A DNA stretch of 64,000 nucleotides, taken from NCBI GenBank assembly GCA_913775715.1, contig CAJYMC010000007.1:1116001-1180000 (forward strand), read 5' to 3'. Shown in pieces: positions 39,771 through 48,523 of the stretch. Position 1 is the stretch's first letter. Every line of letters begins with the position of its first letter. The translations under genes and the position numbers were made by a program. The DNA comes from an uncultured Exiguobacterium sp. GTDB lineage: Bacteria; Bacillota; Bacilli; Exiguobacteriales; Exiguobacteriaceae. The notes beneath the pieces were generated by a model that was given only the letters and a program-made list of their open reading frames with translations, did not search any database and was not told the DNA's origin.

Positions 39771-39834
39771 TTAACAGTCCCCTTCATTTCGTTCGCGAAA
39801 ATATACGAACACTTATTCTTATGTTCCTTTTCTC

Positions 39835-39863
39835 ATATTAAATAATAATGGAAATTAATACAA
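39835..39863 (-). promoter_or_regulatory. Promoter of the 58-residue protein gene
   Basis: On the minus strand TTGTAT (39858-39863), 17-base spacer, TAATAT (39835-39840). Confidence 0.6.
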
Positions 39864-39871
39864 TAGACCCA

Positions 39872-39966
39872 TTACATTTTTTTATCACCTTTGGTAAATA
39901 ATCGTTCGACACGAATGGTCAGACTTTGTCGAATGATATTTACTTCATCGCATAAAATGGCGTCAT
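39872..39966 (-). pseudogene. Possible frameshifted micro-gene
   Basis: A very good ribosome binding site (AAGGAGGTT) precedes ATG 39964-39966, but the frame stops after eight codons. The -1 frame continues for about 30 codons with a protein-like sequence (DAILCDEVNIIRQSLTIRVE, then RLFTKGDKKM) and has no start of its own. It may be a small gene broken by a frameshift, a recoded gene, or chance. Confidence 0.3.
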
Positions 39967-40060
39967 ATCGGGAACCTCCTTAGTATAGAATGAGTATGGA
40001 TATGTATAACATAACTGGAACGTATCGGATTTATTTTAAAATAGACTAGGAGGATATATT

Positions 40061-41275
40061 ATGGAGGAGCGGAGACGTTCGAACAGGCGCAAGTCCGGAC
40101 TCGGTGGCAAGGGAACCCTGTTCGCCATTCTTGGGGTTGTCGTGATCGGGACGGCAGGAAGCATTTACAGCAATCAGGACGAGAAACCGGTCGACGTTAA
40201 GCAAGAGGTCAAGGCGCAAGATGAGAAGAGTACGACTTCTACAAAGCAATTCAAAACGAGCGTAAAGGTTAAGCCCCCTTCTGACATCACTGATCCAGAA
40301 AAGATTCAAGCAGCTCTCGATGCTGGTCCAGACAGTCTTAAAGATACAATCGATGCTACGGATCAATTCGTTGACCGTTTAATGACGAAACAAGAGGCTG
40401 TTCGAAAAGCGAAGAAGCTGCCAATCAAGGACTTCCAGCAGACGATCACGAAAGATGTCGTCCAACAGATTGATGATCAAATCACTTCCCTGAATGAAGC
40501 ATCGCAGACCGCTCATACGATGGCGATGGGACTTCTCTTGAATCAAGAGAAAGGTGCGACATTTGAGAACACAGAAGGACTGGACTATCAAAACCTCGAG
40601 CAGCTCTCACAAAATTTAAACGCGATGGCATCTAGTTTCGAAACCTACGCGATGGCAAAGAACTTCGAGTCGTGGGACGAAGCCTCCTCTTATCTTCCGA
40701 ATCGACGCGATAAATCGTTGCTCGCAATCCCACTAAATGAGGCAATCACGAAAACGGTTGATTCCAATTCAGAACCGATTGTCGCGGAACCCGTGACTGA
40801 AGAAGGCAATGCTGACACACAGACAGAAGTCGTCTATGATACAGATACGATTTTACCTAGTATATACAACGTTTCGCAAATGTATGATCAGCTTGCTTTC
40901 AAGATTGATGAGTTGAATAAAATGGTCGGAACAAGCGGTGATAAGGTGACTGCCCCTATCTCTTCGCAACTGTTCTCGCTCAAAGAAATGATTGATCCAA
41001 TCAGCGGAGAACTCACAACGCTCCAGAATGCGAATGTACCTGACGACGTGGCAGCTACGACACAGCAACTGGCCGCGAATCAAGATGAGATAAACCGGAT
41101 CTATGAACGCTTGCAACTCCAATTCCAAAGCATAGACCAGCAAGATTATTCAGATGCTGCTCAACTCTCGCGAGAGATTAAACAGAATTTCAATGCAATG
41201 AAACGTCTCACTCAAACAGATATCTCCGCCTACACTACATTTATAATGAAGTATGCGGATGAAGAAGCATCATGA
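40061..41275 (+). CDS. Membrane-anchored conversion protein, candidate exclusion factor
   Basis: A 404-residue protein. A basic N-terminus (MEERRRSNRRKSGLGG) leads to one membrane segment (about residues 18-36, GTLFAILGVVVIGTAGSIY). About 365 mostly helical, acidic and Gln-rich residues follow; by the positive-inside rule these lie outside the cell. There is no cysteine lipobox. It is located between repressor and integrase, the place where temperate Firmicute phages often carry lysogen-expressed genes such as superinfection exclusion proteins. I do not recognise the family. It has its own terminator. Confidence 0.75.
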   Translation: MEERRRSNRRKSGLGGKGTLFAILGVVVIGTAGSIYSNQDEKPVDVKQEVKAQDEKSTTSTKQFKTSVKVKPPSDITDPEKIQAALDAGPDSLKDTIDATDQFVDRLMTKQEAVRKAKKLPIKDFQQTITKDVVQQIDDQITSLNEASQTAHTMAMGLLLNQEKGATFENTEGLDYQNLEQLSQNLNAMASSFETYAMAKNFESWDEASSYLPNRRDKSLLAIPLNEAITKTVDSNSEPIVAEPVTEEGNADTQTEVVYDTDTILPSIYNVSQMYDQLAFKIDELNKMVGTSGDKVTAPISSQLFSLKEMIDPISGELTTLQNANVPDDVAATTQQLAANQDEINRIYERLQLQFQSIDQQDYSDAAQLSREIKQNFNAMKRLTQTDISAYTTFIMKYADEEAS

Positions 41276-41288
41276 ACGTAGTACACTG

Positions 41289-41311
41289 AAGGCACTCAGG
41301 TGCCTTTTCTT
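41289..41311 (+). terminator. Terminator between conversion gene and integrase
   Basis: AAGGCAC, loop TCAG, GTGCCTT, then TTCTT. Confidence 0.85.
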
Positions 41312-41357
41312 ACAGACATGATTAGAACATATGTACGCAAGAGGAGGAAGTTACAAC

Positions 41358-42503
41358 ATGAAAATCTACAAACAACCAAACGGACGTTGGAAGGTCCGGC
41401 TCAATCTCGGGTTCGACGAGACCGGAAAACGAATCCAGCGCTCGTTCTCGTCCGAACGGAAGAAAGAAGTCGAGTTTTGGGTCGCGGATCAATTGCGTCA
41501 ACGACGGGACGGGTCCATCCGGAAGGTCATCAACACACGACATGTCGAGGACATGCTTGACGTGTGGCTCGAAGACCATGTCCGGCTGAGTAAGGCAGAG
41601 ACGACCTATCATTCGTACGTGAATATCGTCAAAGGAATCCCTGCCTGGTTCAAGAAGATGCAGTCGAAGGAAGTGACGCCCGCTCACGCACAACGTCTGC
41701 TCGTCGACTGGGACAAAAAAGGACTGAAAGCATCGACAATCAATTCCCGTCGCGCGATCATGGTCGGTCTGTTCACATGGGCGAAACGAATGGGCTTCAC
41801 GAATCATGCCTCAAACCCTTTCTCGGAAGTGGCGAAGTTGAAGGAAGGCGTCAAGGACATGGCTACTCTTTCAGCGCAACAATTATCCGAGTACCTGACG
41901 ACAGCGCGGACGGTGATGACAACGGGGAATTATGCAGCCGTCATGTTGATTGCCTACACGGGCATGCGGGCACGGGAAGCGACGGCACTCCGTTGGTCTG
42001 ACGTCGACTTCGAACGTAAACGTATCATGGTCATGCGGACAGCAATCGAAACGGCGGGCGGTCATTCCTTTGCGCAGACGAAGGGAAAGAAAGTCCGTGT
42101 CATCACGATCCCGGATGTCGCCATTGAAGAATTGAAGCGAATCCGCCGGGAACAGAAGTATGATCAAGTTCGGCTCGGCTGGCGTAACGAAGAGGACCTC
42201 ATCTGTACTGGTGTGACCGGAGCCTACTTGTGGCATTCCGGACTCCGGAGACGGCATCACCTGACACTCGACTCCGCAGGACTTCCCTCGGTCACTTTGC
42301 ACGGATTGCGTCATACCCATGCGACGTTACTGCTTGAAGTGGGCACGCATGCGAAGGTCATCCAGGAGCGACTCGGTCATGCGGATGCCAAAACGACGAT
42401 GGACACGTACGCCCACGTAATTCACACACTACAGGAAAATACCGCCAATCAATTCGCGGCATTATTGGACGACAAAAAAACCGCTCAACCGAGCGGCTCA
42501 TGA
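41358..42503 (+). CDS. int: Tyrosine integrase
   Basis: A 381-residue integrase. It has an N-terminal arm-binding AP2-like domain (IYKQPNGRWKVRLNLGFDE, about 3-50), a SAM-like core-binding domain (about 60-150) and a catalytic domain with R204 (TGMRARE), H315, R318 (LHGLRHTH), H341 and the nucleophile Y351 (MDTYAH). The ATG at 41358 has GAGGAGG eleven bases upstream, so the earlier in-frame ATG is less likely. It recombines attP with the 3' end of the ypsC-like gene. Its last codons run through a hairpin that also serves as minus-strand terminator. Confidence 0.95.
   Translation: MKIYKQPNGRWKVRLNLGFDETGKRIQRSFSSERKKEVEFWVADQLRQRRDGSIRKVINTRHVEDMLDVWLEDHVRLSKAETTYHSYVNIVKGIPAWFKKMQSKEVTPAHAQRLLVDWDKKGLKASTINSRRAIMVGLFTWAKRMGFTNHASNPFSEVAKLKEGVKDMATLSAQQLSEYLTTARTVMTTGNYAAVMLIAYTGMRAREATALRWSDVDFERKRIMVMRTAIETAGGHSFAQTKGKKVRVITIPDVAIEELKRIRREQKYDQVRLGWRNEEDLICTGVTGAYLWHSGLRRRHHLTLDSAGLPSVTLHGLRHTHATLLLEVGTHAKVIQERLGHADAKTTMDTYAHVIHTLQENTANQFAALLDDKKTAQPSGS
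42474..42496 (-). terminator. Phage-borne replacement terminator for ypsC
   Basis: On the minus strand CCGCTC, loop GGTT, GAGCGG, then seven T. It lies 79 bases past the ypsC stop and inside the 3' end of the integrase gene. It closely resembles the ancestral terminator at 1222-1245. Confidence 0.75.
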
Positions 42504-42526
42504 CATTTTGGCGAAAAAAATTAAAA

Positions 42527-42549
42527 AGTGGGAACTGAGTGTGAACTGG
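42527..42549 (+). promoter_or_regulatory. Integrase arm-type site pair, right arm
   Basis: AGTGGGAACTGA (42527-42538) is identical to a left-arm copy at 1487-1498. The overlapping AGTGTGAACTGG (42538-42549) is a two-mismatch copy. They lie just inside attR. Confidence 0.65.
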
Positions 42550-42567
42550 CGGTCCACCACCCTCAAA

Positions 42568-42621
42568 AAATGGCTTAAGACTGCGGTCTTTTCCGACGCA
42601 AACCATAATACTGATAAAACT
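42568..42621. repeat. Prophage attachment site attR
   Basis: The second copy of the 54-base att duplication, here part of the intact ypsC-like gene (codons for the last 15 residues and stop). Confidence 0.93.
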
Positions 42622-43720
42622 GAACTTCAATATTCCCGTTATAGAGCTTCCGGCGTTTCGTCGCTGGACGACCGTATGCTTTTTCGAACTCAACATACGA
42701 CGTGATCATGTAAACACTGTAGTATGGGAATTCTTTATACGCTGTTCCAATCTTGCGATACAGCTGATGCACTTCACGTGCGTCCTCAAGACGCTCCCCG
42801 TACGGCGGGTTCCCGATGATGACACCGAAGTCTTCCTTTGGTTTGAAGTCTGCAGCGTCGCGTTGCATGACGTTGATCGCATCGCGGACGTCTGCAAGTT
42901 CTGCGTTTGTTTTTGCGAGCTTAACCATTTCTGGATCGACATCGCTTGCGTAGATCTTCAGTGGTTTGTCCCACTCCGCTTTTTCGTTCGCTTCGTTGAT
43001 CGCATCAAACCATGCCTTCTTCGGAATACATTTCCATTCCTGTGAGACGAACTCCCGGTTGATCCCTGGTGCGATATTACGCCCGATCATCGCTGCTTCG
43101 ATCGCTAGTGTACCTGAACCAGTGAAGACGTCGTAGAGCGGCATGTCCGGCTTCCAGTTCGTCAGCATCAGCATCGCTGCTGCCATCGTCTCTTTGAGTG
43201 GGGCTGCTGAGTGGAACTCACGGTAGCCGCGTTTGTGTAACGCGTCGCCTGACGTATCGATCGTTAATGTCGCGATATCTTTTAACAAAGCGACTTCAAT
43301 CGGATAGCTCGCACCAGTTTTCGGTAACCATTCTGTCCCTTTGTTGTACTGTTCTTGCATGTGCGAGACAATTGCTTTTTCGGTGATCTTCTGACAATCA
43401 CGAATTGAGAAGAGCTTCGACTTGACCGAACGACCGTTGACGATGAAATTCGCATCCCACGGCATCAATTCGTGCCATGGCAGTGCCTTGACTTGATCGA
43501 ACAATTTTTCGAATGTCGTCGCGCGGAACTCAGCAACGACGAGTTTGATCCGGTCCGCTGTCCGAAGCCACATGTTCAAACGGGGAATGTCCTCCATCTC
43601 ACAATCGATGTAGACCTTTCCGTCCTCGACCGCACACTCGTATCCTAACGCACGGACTTCTTTTGCGACGAGCGCTTCGATTCCCATCGCCGCTGTCGCG
43701 ATGACTAAGCGTTTTGCCAT
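42575..43720 (-). CDS. ypsC: rRNA guanine-N2 methyltransferase with THUMP domain (YpsC/RlmL-like)
   Basis: A 381-residue protein. A THUMP RNA-binding domain (about 45-160) is followed by a Rossmann methyltransferase domain with DVFTGSGTLAIEAAMIGRN (SAM-binding motif I, quoted in part) and the NPPYGERL catalytic motif. It resembles B. subtilis YpsC and the first half of E. coli RlmL, which methylate 23S rRNA. The neighbouring rnpB gene supports the YpsC assignment, because the two are also neighbours in Bacillus. The last 15 codons come from the phage att site, without change in protein sequence. Confidence 0.92.
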   Translation of the reverse strand: MAKRLVIATAAMGIEALVAKEVRALGYECAVEDGKVYIDCEMEDIPRLNMWLRTADRIKLVVAEFRATTFEKLFDQVKALPWHELMPWDANFIVNGRSVKSKLFSIRDCQKITEKAIVSHMQEQYNKGTEWLPKTGASYPIEVALLKDIATLTIDTSGDALHKRGYREFHSAAPLKETMAAAMLMLTNWKPDMPLYDVFTGSGTLAIEAAMIGRNIAPGINREFVSQEWKCIPKKAWFDAINEANEKAEWDKPLKIYASDVDPEMVKLAKTNAELADVRDAINVMQRDAADFKPKEDFGVIIGNPPYGERLEDAREVHQLYRKIGTAYKEFPYYSVYMITSYVEFEKAYGRPATKRRKLYNGNIEVQFYQYYGLRRKRPQS

Positions 43721-43770
43721 ATCGCGTTCACTCCTTTATTGTTTCTTCCACTGGATCGTTTCATTGCAAT

Positions 43771-43801
43771 AAAAAAAAGAGCCCAGGGTGGACCTGGACT
43801 C
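43771..43801 (-). terminator. Terminator of rnpB
   Basis: On the minus strand GAGTCCAGG, loop, CCTGGGCTC, then eight T. Confidence 0.8.
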
Positions 43802-43820
43802 TCGTTCAACTTAAAAATAA

Positions 43821-44218
43821 CAGCCTATGTGGTCCTGTAAGCCATGTTCTGTTCCTTAGTGTTCCAAACGGTTTGACCCTCACACGCAGGCGACAATCAT
43901 CTATCTCCGTATTTGCATACGCTCTCCTTCGCGTTCAGTTCCGCTCCGGAAATTCCCCTACCAAATTTGGGTTTCTCGCTCGTGGGGTTTACCTCGTTCC
44001 ACCTTCATGGTTTCCCATGAAGCTCCGTCACTGTGGCACCTTCAAGAAGTTTCGGCCGTATCCGAAGACTTAGGCGTTCCTTCTGCCGTCAGCTTGACGC
44101 TGCCTACACTTATCTTTTTGTGTAGCACGATCACTACAGCCATCGCAGGCTGTGCGAGCATGGACTTTCCTCAAAGCACCGAAATGCCCCGCGATTGTCC
44201 GAACCAACATAGTCACTG
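43821..44218 (-). ncRNA. rnpB: RNase P RNA, type B
   Basis: On the minus strand the universal core GAGGAAAGTCCATGCTCGCA lies near the 5' end, and AACATGGCTTACAG near the 3' end. The ends pair as P1 (CTATGT with ACATAG). The internal GAGCGAGAAACCCAAATTTG and GACGGCAGAAGGAACGCC-type segments (quoted in part) match the Bacillus type B RNA. The ends are estimated from P1 and may be off by some bases. It is the catalytic RNA that matures tRNA 5' ends. Confidence 0.93.
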
Positions 44219-44340
44219 CTTATGAGTGTAGCGTAGATGCCGCTTTCCTGCAAGAGGCAATTCTCGTTTTATAAACGAAAAAGTTGCGTCCCTGCCTCAT
44301 TTCACGGTATAGTACAAGAGTTCAGAAGGGGGCATGCAGC

Positions 44341-44784
44341 ATGAAAAAACGACGCTCTGGTACGAACCGGCGAACGGTTCGCAAGTTGACATTCCTGATC
44401 GAGATCGATGAGATCAAGGCACTTCATCTGCGAAACGGCATCTTCGCCTTCTATCGTCAAGGAGAGCTCATCCACGCGTTCGAGCCGTTCAACGTCAAGG
44501 CGCCCGATGCACTCTCAAAACGTAGCTATCATTTCGATCAACACGATATCTTGCTTATGAATGAACGGTTCCCTGAGCAAATCCCGTTGTATGATGAGGC
44601 AATGACGTTACGCTCTTGGGCCGACCAGGTCGCTTATGGTTTATATCAATTGATCGATTCCAGTCGCCTGTCGTTCGTCCATGAGGATGACACAGGATAC
44701 AAGATGGAAGCGATGATCACGTGGACTGGAGAGGCATTGACACCTCCGACGCCCGTCTATAAAAAAGGAAAAGACCCGAAGTAA
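44341..44784 (+). CDS. Conserved protein of unknown function, 147 residues
   Basis: The ATG at 44341 follows AGAAGGGGG by eight bases; the longer open frame in front lacks a signal. The N-terminus is basic (KKRRSGTNRRTVRKL), followed by beta-rich FLIEIDEIKALHLRNGIFAF. Not recognised. It has its own terminator. Confidence 0.65.
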   Translation: MKKRRSGTNRRTVRKLTFLIEIDEIKALHLRNGIFAFYRQGELIHAFEPFNVKAPDALSKRSYHFDQHDILLMNERFPEQIPLYDEAMTLRSWADQVAYGLYQLIDSSRLSFVHEDDTGYKMEAMITWTGEALTPPTPVYKKGKDPK

Positions 44785-44800
44785 TCCCCGGGTCTCGTAC

Positions 44801-44827
44801 AGCGTTTCTCACTCAGTGGGAGGCGCT
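44801..44827 (+). terminator. Bidirectional terminator
   Basis: AGCGTTTCTCAC, loop TCA, GTGGGAGGCGCT, then TTTTTTT. It serves the gene before it and, less clearly, the protease gene on the other strand. Confidence 0.8.
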
Positions 44828-44831
44828 TTTT

Positions 44832-46175
44832 TTATTTGACGGTCAGCAAGCGTTCGACGGTTCGCGTATGGCGTCCACCGCTCGTCTTGAAAACGAGTTT
44901 ATACGACCCTTTTTGTTTCAATTGATACGTAAACTTATGTGTCCCATTTTTTAATTTCGACTGGGTGAACGTTTTCACGACTTTCCCATCTTTATAAAGA
45001 CGGGTCGTCGTTATAGCATTCGAATATTCGTCAAAGTAAAACGCGAATAGTTGATTCGGTTTGACTGTTGACGGGAGCGATACTTTGGAAATTGGCGCAG
45101 GAAGTGTCGCTAACATTCCGGCATTCAAGCGACCGACTCCATAATGTGAACTTGTATCTCCTGCTTTTTTGGTTGCAGCAGCATACAGTTTACTGCGCAT
45201 CGCTTCATTCGAGACGAATGGATTTTTCGATTTCGCGAGCGCCAGTACTCCACTTACGACCGGTGTCGCCATCGATGTTCCGTCTAAGTAACCATACTTA
45301 TTCCCAACGATCGTTGAATAAATACCTTCACCCGGTGCCATGATGTTAAGTCCTTTGCCGTAATTCGAGAACGTCGACGCTCGACCGAGTGTGCCAACAG
45401 CCCCGACGGCGACGACTTGACTCATCGAACCTGGAAAGAGGACTTTATTACGTCCATCATTCCCCGCTGCTCCAACGACGAGGATGTTCTTCGCTTCCGC
45501 TTTCTTGATGGCAGCTTCCATATACGGGTCAAATTCATATTGCCCGAGTGATAGGTTGATGATATCTGCTCCTTGTGCTATCGCGTAAAGAATACCGTCA
45601 CCGATATCAATCGACGCAGCAAAGTCACCATCGAATACGTCGGCTCCGATCAATTTAACACCGGATGCGACACCAACAATCCCTTTCCCGTCTTCCCGTG
45701 CCCCGACGATCCCAGCGACATGCGTTCCGTGATCATCCGGTTTACGGATACCCGAGATCGTCGTCGTTTTATAAATGACGTCCTTAAACTCCCGGTGTTT
45801 CGTATCAATCGCATCATCGATGATCGCGACTCGGATATCTGATTTCCCGCGGCTGTACTTCCAGTAGGTCGGTATCCGTGACTGATCGAGATACGTTTGT
45901 TGGAATTGGGCGGAATCCGTCGCTTTCTTGACGTCCGTGATCGGAATCAAGTCCGCATCGATATCCTCTTCCTTAAGGTGCGCAAGCGGCTCGACGAGGG
46001 AGAATCCTTTTTGTTTAAGTGGACGGATTTCGGTCAGTCCTTCCTTCGCGAACCAGTTTTGCTTTTGCTGTTCCGTAAAGGTTGGATCATATTGTACATA
46101 TTGAGACTGCGCAAAGGCAGACGTTGGCATGGCGACGACTGCCGCTAGCGTGAGTAGTGCAAGTTGTTTTTTCAT
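44832..46175 (-). CDS. Secreted subtilisin-like serine protease (S8)
   Basis: A 447-residue protein. The signal peptide is MKKQLALLTLAAVVAMPTSA, with cleavage after about residue 22 (AFA-QS). A propeptide-like part (about 23-100) precedes the S8 catalytic domain: D120 (VAIIDDAID), H149 (DDHGTHVAG), the oxyanion residue N239 (GAAGND) and S301 (GTSMATP). A small beta-type domain of about 95 residues follows (about 350-447). It should be secreted and degrade external proteins. No partner gene is near. Confidence 0.93.
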   Translation of the reverse strand: MKKQLALLTLAAVVAMPTSAFAQSQYVQYDPTFTEQQKQNWFAKEGLTEIRPLKQKGFSLVEPLAHLKEEDIDADLIPITDVKKATDSAQFQQTYLDQSRIPTYWKYSRGKSDIRVAIIDDAIDTKHREFKDVIYKTTTISGIRKPDDHGTHVAGIVGAREDGKGIVGVASGVKLIGADVFDGDFAASIDIGDGILYAIAQGADIINLSLGQYEFDPYMEAAIKKAEAKNILVVGAAGNDGRNKVLFPGSMSQVVAVGAVGTLGRASTFSNYGKGLNIMAPGEGIYSTIVGNKYGYLDGTSMATPVVSGVLALAKSKNPFVSNEAMRSKLYAAATKKAGDTSSHYGVGRLNAGMLATLPAPISKVSLPSTVKPNQLFAFYFDEYSNAITTTRLYKDGKVVKTFTQSKLKNGTHKFTYQLKQKGSYKLVFKTSGGRHTRTVERLLTVK

Positions 46176-46224
46176 GGGTACCCTGCCCTTCTCTGTTTAC
46201 GTGCCGATCGAAGAATCGTTTGGA

Positions 46225-46638
46225 CTAAAGCGGAACCGTTCCGTCCGGTTCTTCGCTGACTTCAAAAGGAATGATCTTTCCGATCGTCACGTAAGCATAA
46301 TAGCGCGCAAGGACTGCACGCCAACGCGTCGCATCGATGCCCGTCAAATCTTCACCTAACGGGGAACCGTCGAACGTCTCGAACTGTTGACAAAAGAAGG
46401 CTTCTTCTTCTTCGCTCCATGTCACCTCTTCACCGATGAACCCAGTCGAAAAGCGGACGAAGTCCGCGATCGAAGGTCCAATCACTTCAGCCGGTAAACG
46501 TTCGCTCATCCGTCCGACCAGTTCATACCGGTCACGTTGTGCTTGTTCCGCTTCTTCGATGGAATGACACAGTAGCACTTCACGATTTATTTCTACTAAC
46601 ACGACATAGTCACCACTCGGTAAATTGACGTGAATCAT
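46225..46638 (-). CDS. Conserved protein of unknown function, 137 residues
   Basis: An acidic soluble protein (WSEEEEAFFCQQFETFDGS) that starts behind GAGGGGTGTAGGG. I do not recognise the family. No signal peptide or membrane segment. Confidence 0.6.
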   Translation of the reverse strand: MIHVNLPSGDYVVLVEINREVLLCHSIEEAEQAQRDRYELVGRMSERLPAEVIGPSIADFVRFSTGFIGEEVTWSEEEEAFFCQQFETFDGSPLGEDLTGIDATRWRAVLARYYAYVTIGKIIPFEVSEEPDGTVPL

Positions 46639-46697
46639 CCCTACACCCCTCGGATTGGATTCGTGCGGCTTCTAGGTGTCATTTTTTCTTCGATAAT

Positions 46698-47390
46698 TTA
46701 TAATGTCCATTTTCGATCAAATGTTAATTCAATCGGCTCGTTCTCTTTCGACTTTAACATAACGACCCGTGTCGTTTCAATTTGATCGAGGAGATCAGGT
46801 TGTCGCAGCGATTGAATTTCTTTCGACGAACCCGCTTCAATCCGGTCTCGAAATGATTTAAGCAACTCTTGTTGATTGCTCGCGAGTGCATACCAGGCAA
46901 GCCGGGCGAACGGTTCATCCTTCGCGGTCTCGAGCGCGTAACTCTCAAAGATATCTGGAAGATAACTGCTAAATTGATCGAGCGCGTCGATTCGTTCCGC
47001 GACGTCTAAGATCGTTAACCAGCTCGGGAGCGACAGCAACGATTCACTTGACCACCAGTCGAGTAAATCAACATGTTCTTTAAGTAATTGCTGTGCTTCT
47101 GGTCGATCGATCATATGTTGTAGAGTCTGGATGAGTTCGTTCCAAGCAAGTGACCAGTATTCCTCTGACGGATTCGCGGAGAGGAAGAATTGACGGTAGA
47201 CCGTCAGTAGTTCTGAAACATCCGTTAATGGTTCGACTTCCAGTCGTTGATTGAAGCGGCTAACTGCTTTTGTAAAATAACTTGGCTCGAGCGTTAATGC
47301 CATATAGAGTAATTTCGGCGCATTTTTAATTTCGCCTTGATCGACCGTCTCGAATAATTCTTGAATCCATTCTGGTTGTGGTTGTGTCAT
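46698..47390 (-). CDS. Helical protein of unknown function, 230 residues
   Basis: An acidic, helical protein with TPR-like character (ELLTVYRQFFLSANPSEE, ARLAWYALASNQQELLKSF). Starts behind GAGGAAAAGGATT. Family not recognised; the helical repeats suggest a protein-binding role, which is only an inference. Confidence 0.6.
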   Translation of the reverse strand: MTQPQPEWIQELFETVDQGEIKNAPKLLYMALTLEPSYFTKAVSRFNQRLEVEPLTDVSELLTVYRQFFLSANPSEEYWSLAWNELIQTLQHMIDRPEAQQLLKEHVDLLDWWSSESLLSLPSWLTILDVAERIDALDQFSSYLPDIFESYALETAKDEPFARLAWYALASNQQELLKSFRDRIEAGSSKEIQSLRQPDLLDQIETTRVVMLKSKENEPIELTFDRKWTL

Positions 47391-47459
47391 AATCCTTTTC
47401 CTCCGTCTAGTAAATTTGTTTACTATACCCGAAAAAAGATTAATTAAATCCTTTCTTCC

Positions 47460-48455
47460 CTAAATCGCTCCAATTCGATTCGCCGTTTCTTCCGAGCAGA
47501 GGACAATCAACGTCCCGTTTTTCGGAATCACTTCATCAAGCCGTCGATTCAAATCAAGTCGTTTCCCGTCCGATAAAATCGTCACTCCTTCTTCTAACAA
47601 GGCATGATACGCATCACGGTACGTCCCCCACTCCGGTCGAGTTGGAATTGAGAACATGCCCTCACCGTCCTTCGTCAATAGATCCGTCACGACCTTCGTC
47701 ACGCCAGGATGATGAGACGCGAGGATCGCCATTCGGGCAATCGTTTCGTCACCAAGCAACACCTCATCGACCTTGACCTGTTCGAAGCTATCAAGGTGTT
47801 CTTCAAGCATCATCTCGACAATCGTGTAAATGTTCGGATTCGCCCGTTCAATGCTTGAGGCAATCAACAACGTCCGTCCGTCAGCATGGACTGGTGGAAT
47901 CGAATGGTCCGCGAGGACGATCGCACGGACCGCCTTTTCGATGTGTGCTCGCTCGAGCGTCGACGTCAGTGCCGGATCACCACAGACGTAATGGAACCGA
48001 GGGTGACTGAACGGCTCTTTCTCCAAGTCGTCGACGAGGACGACATCCGTATGTTCGAGCAATGACTCGATGACGTGCTTCGAACGCCGACTGTAACCGA
48101 AGACGACCGTATGCCCTGTTTCCTTCACTTGTAACAACCCTCTTTCCTTTTGATTACGAATCAATTGTACGCCGTCAACGAGCTTAGAGATCAGCCCCCC
48201 GACGATCCCGATTCCAAAGATGAAGACGAAAATCGTCAGTATCCGACCGGTATCCGAGTTCGGAAAGAAGTCCCCGTATCCGACCGTGACGACGGTCGTC
48301 ATCGTCCAGTAGACAGCGCGGAAGTAGGAGCCGAACGTCTCCGGCTCAAGCGCATACATGATGCCTGCGACACCGAAGACGAAGATCAAGGACGCATACC
48401 CGAGCGTTCGCATCCGTAGAAACGAGACTTTTCGTAAAAAACGTAACCAGACCAT
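47460..48455 (-). CDS. Two-TM potassium channel with RCK/TrkA-N domain (YugO-like)
   Basis: A 331-residue protein. Two membrane segments (about 18-35 and 71-93) flank the pore loop with the selectivity filter TVGYGD (57-62). The cytoplasmic part (about 110-331) is an RCK domain (HTVVFGYSRRSKHVIESLL, quoted in part, a variant Rossmann motif). It is a K+ efflux channel like B. subtilis YugO.  The preferred start is the ATG near 48455 behind AAAGGA; the longer frame runs into the divergent gene's ribosome binding site. Confidence 0.9.
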   Translation of the reverse strand: MVWLRFLRKVSFLRMRTLGYASLIFVFGVAGIMYALEPETFGSYFRAVYWTMTTVVTVGYGDFFPNSDTGRILTIFVFIFGIGIVGGLISKLVDGVQLIRNQKERGLLQVKETGHTVVFGYSRRSKHVIESLLEHTDVVLVDDLEKEPFSHPRFHYVCGDPALTSTLERAHIEKAVRAIVLADHSIPPVHADGRTLLIASSIERANPNIYTIVEMMLEEHLDSFEQVKVDEVLLGDETIARMAILASHHPGVTKVVTDLLTKDGEGMFSIPTRPEWGTYRDAYHALLEEGVTILSDGKRLDLNRRLDEVIPKNGTLIVLCSEETANRIGAI

Positions 48456-48523
48456 GTTTTTTTCATTCCTTTCGAACAATCCTGTCTCTTCCCCTGTCAA
48501 TAAGGGCGAAGGAGGTGATACAC

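Noticed and set aside
39663..39845. Plus-strand 60-codon frame from a TTG
   Set aside because: It lies opposite a better supported 58-codon minus-strand gene with promoter and ribosome binding site.
39780..39930. LexA boxes in the immunity region
   Set aside because: Several GAAC and GTTC pieces occur, but none has the CGAAC-N4-GTTCG spacing.
43821..44218. Plus-strand protein frames at 43714-44225
   Set aside because: This is the RNase P RNA gene on the other strand; the frames have no coding support.
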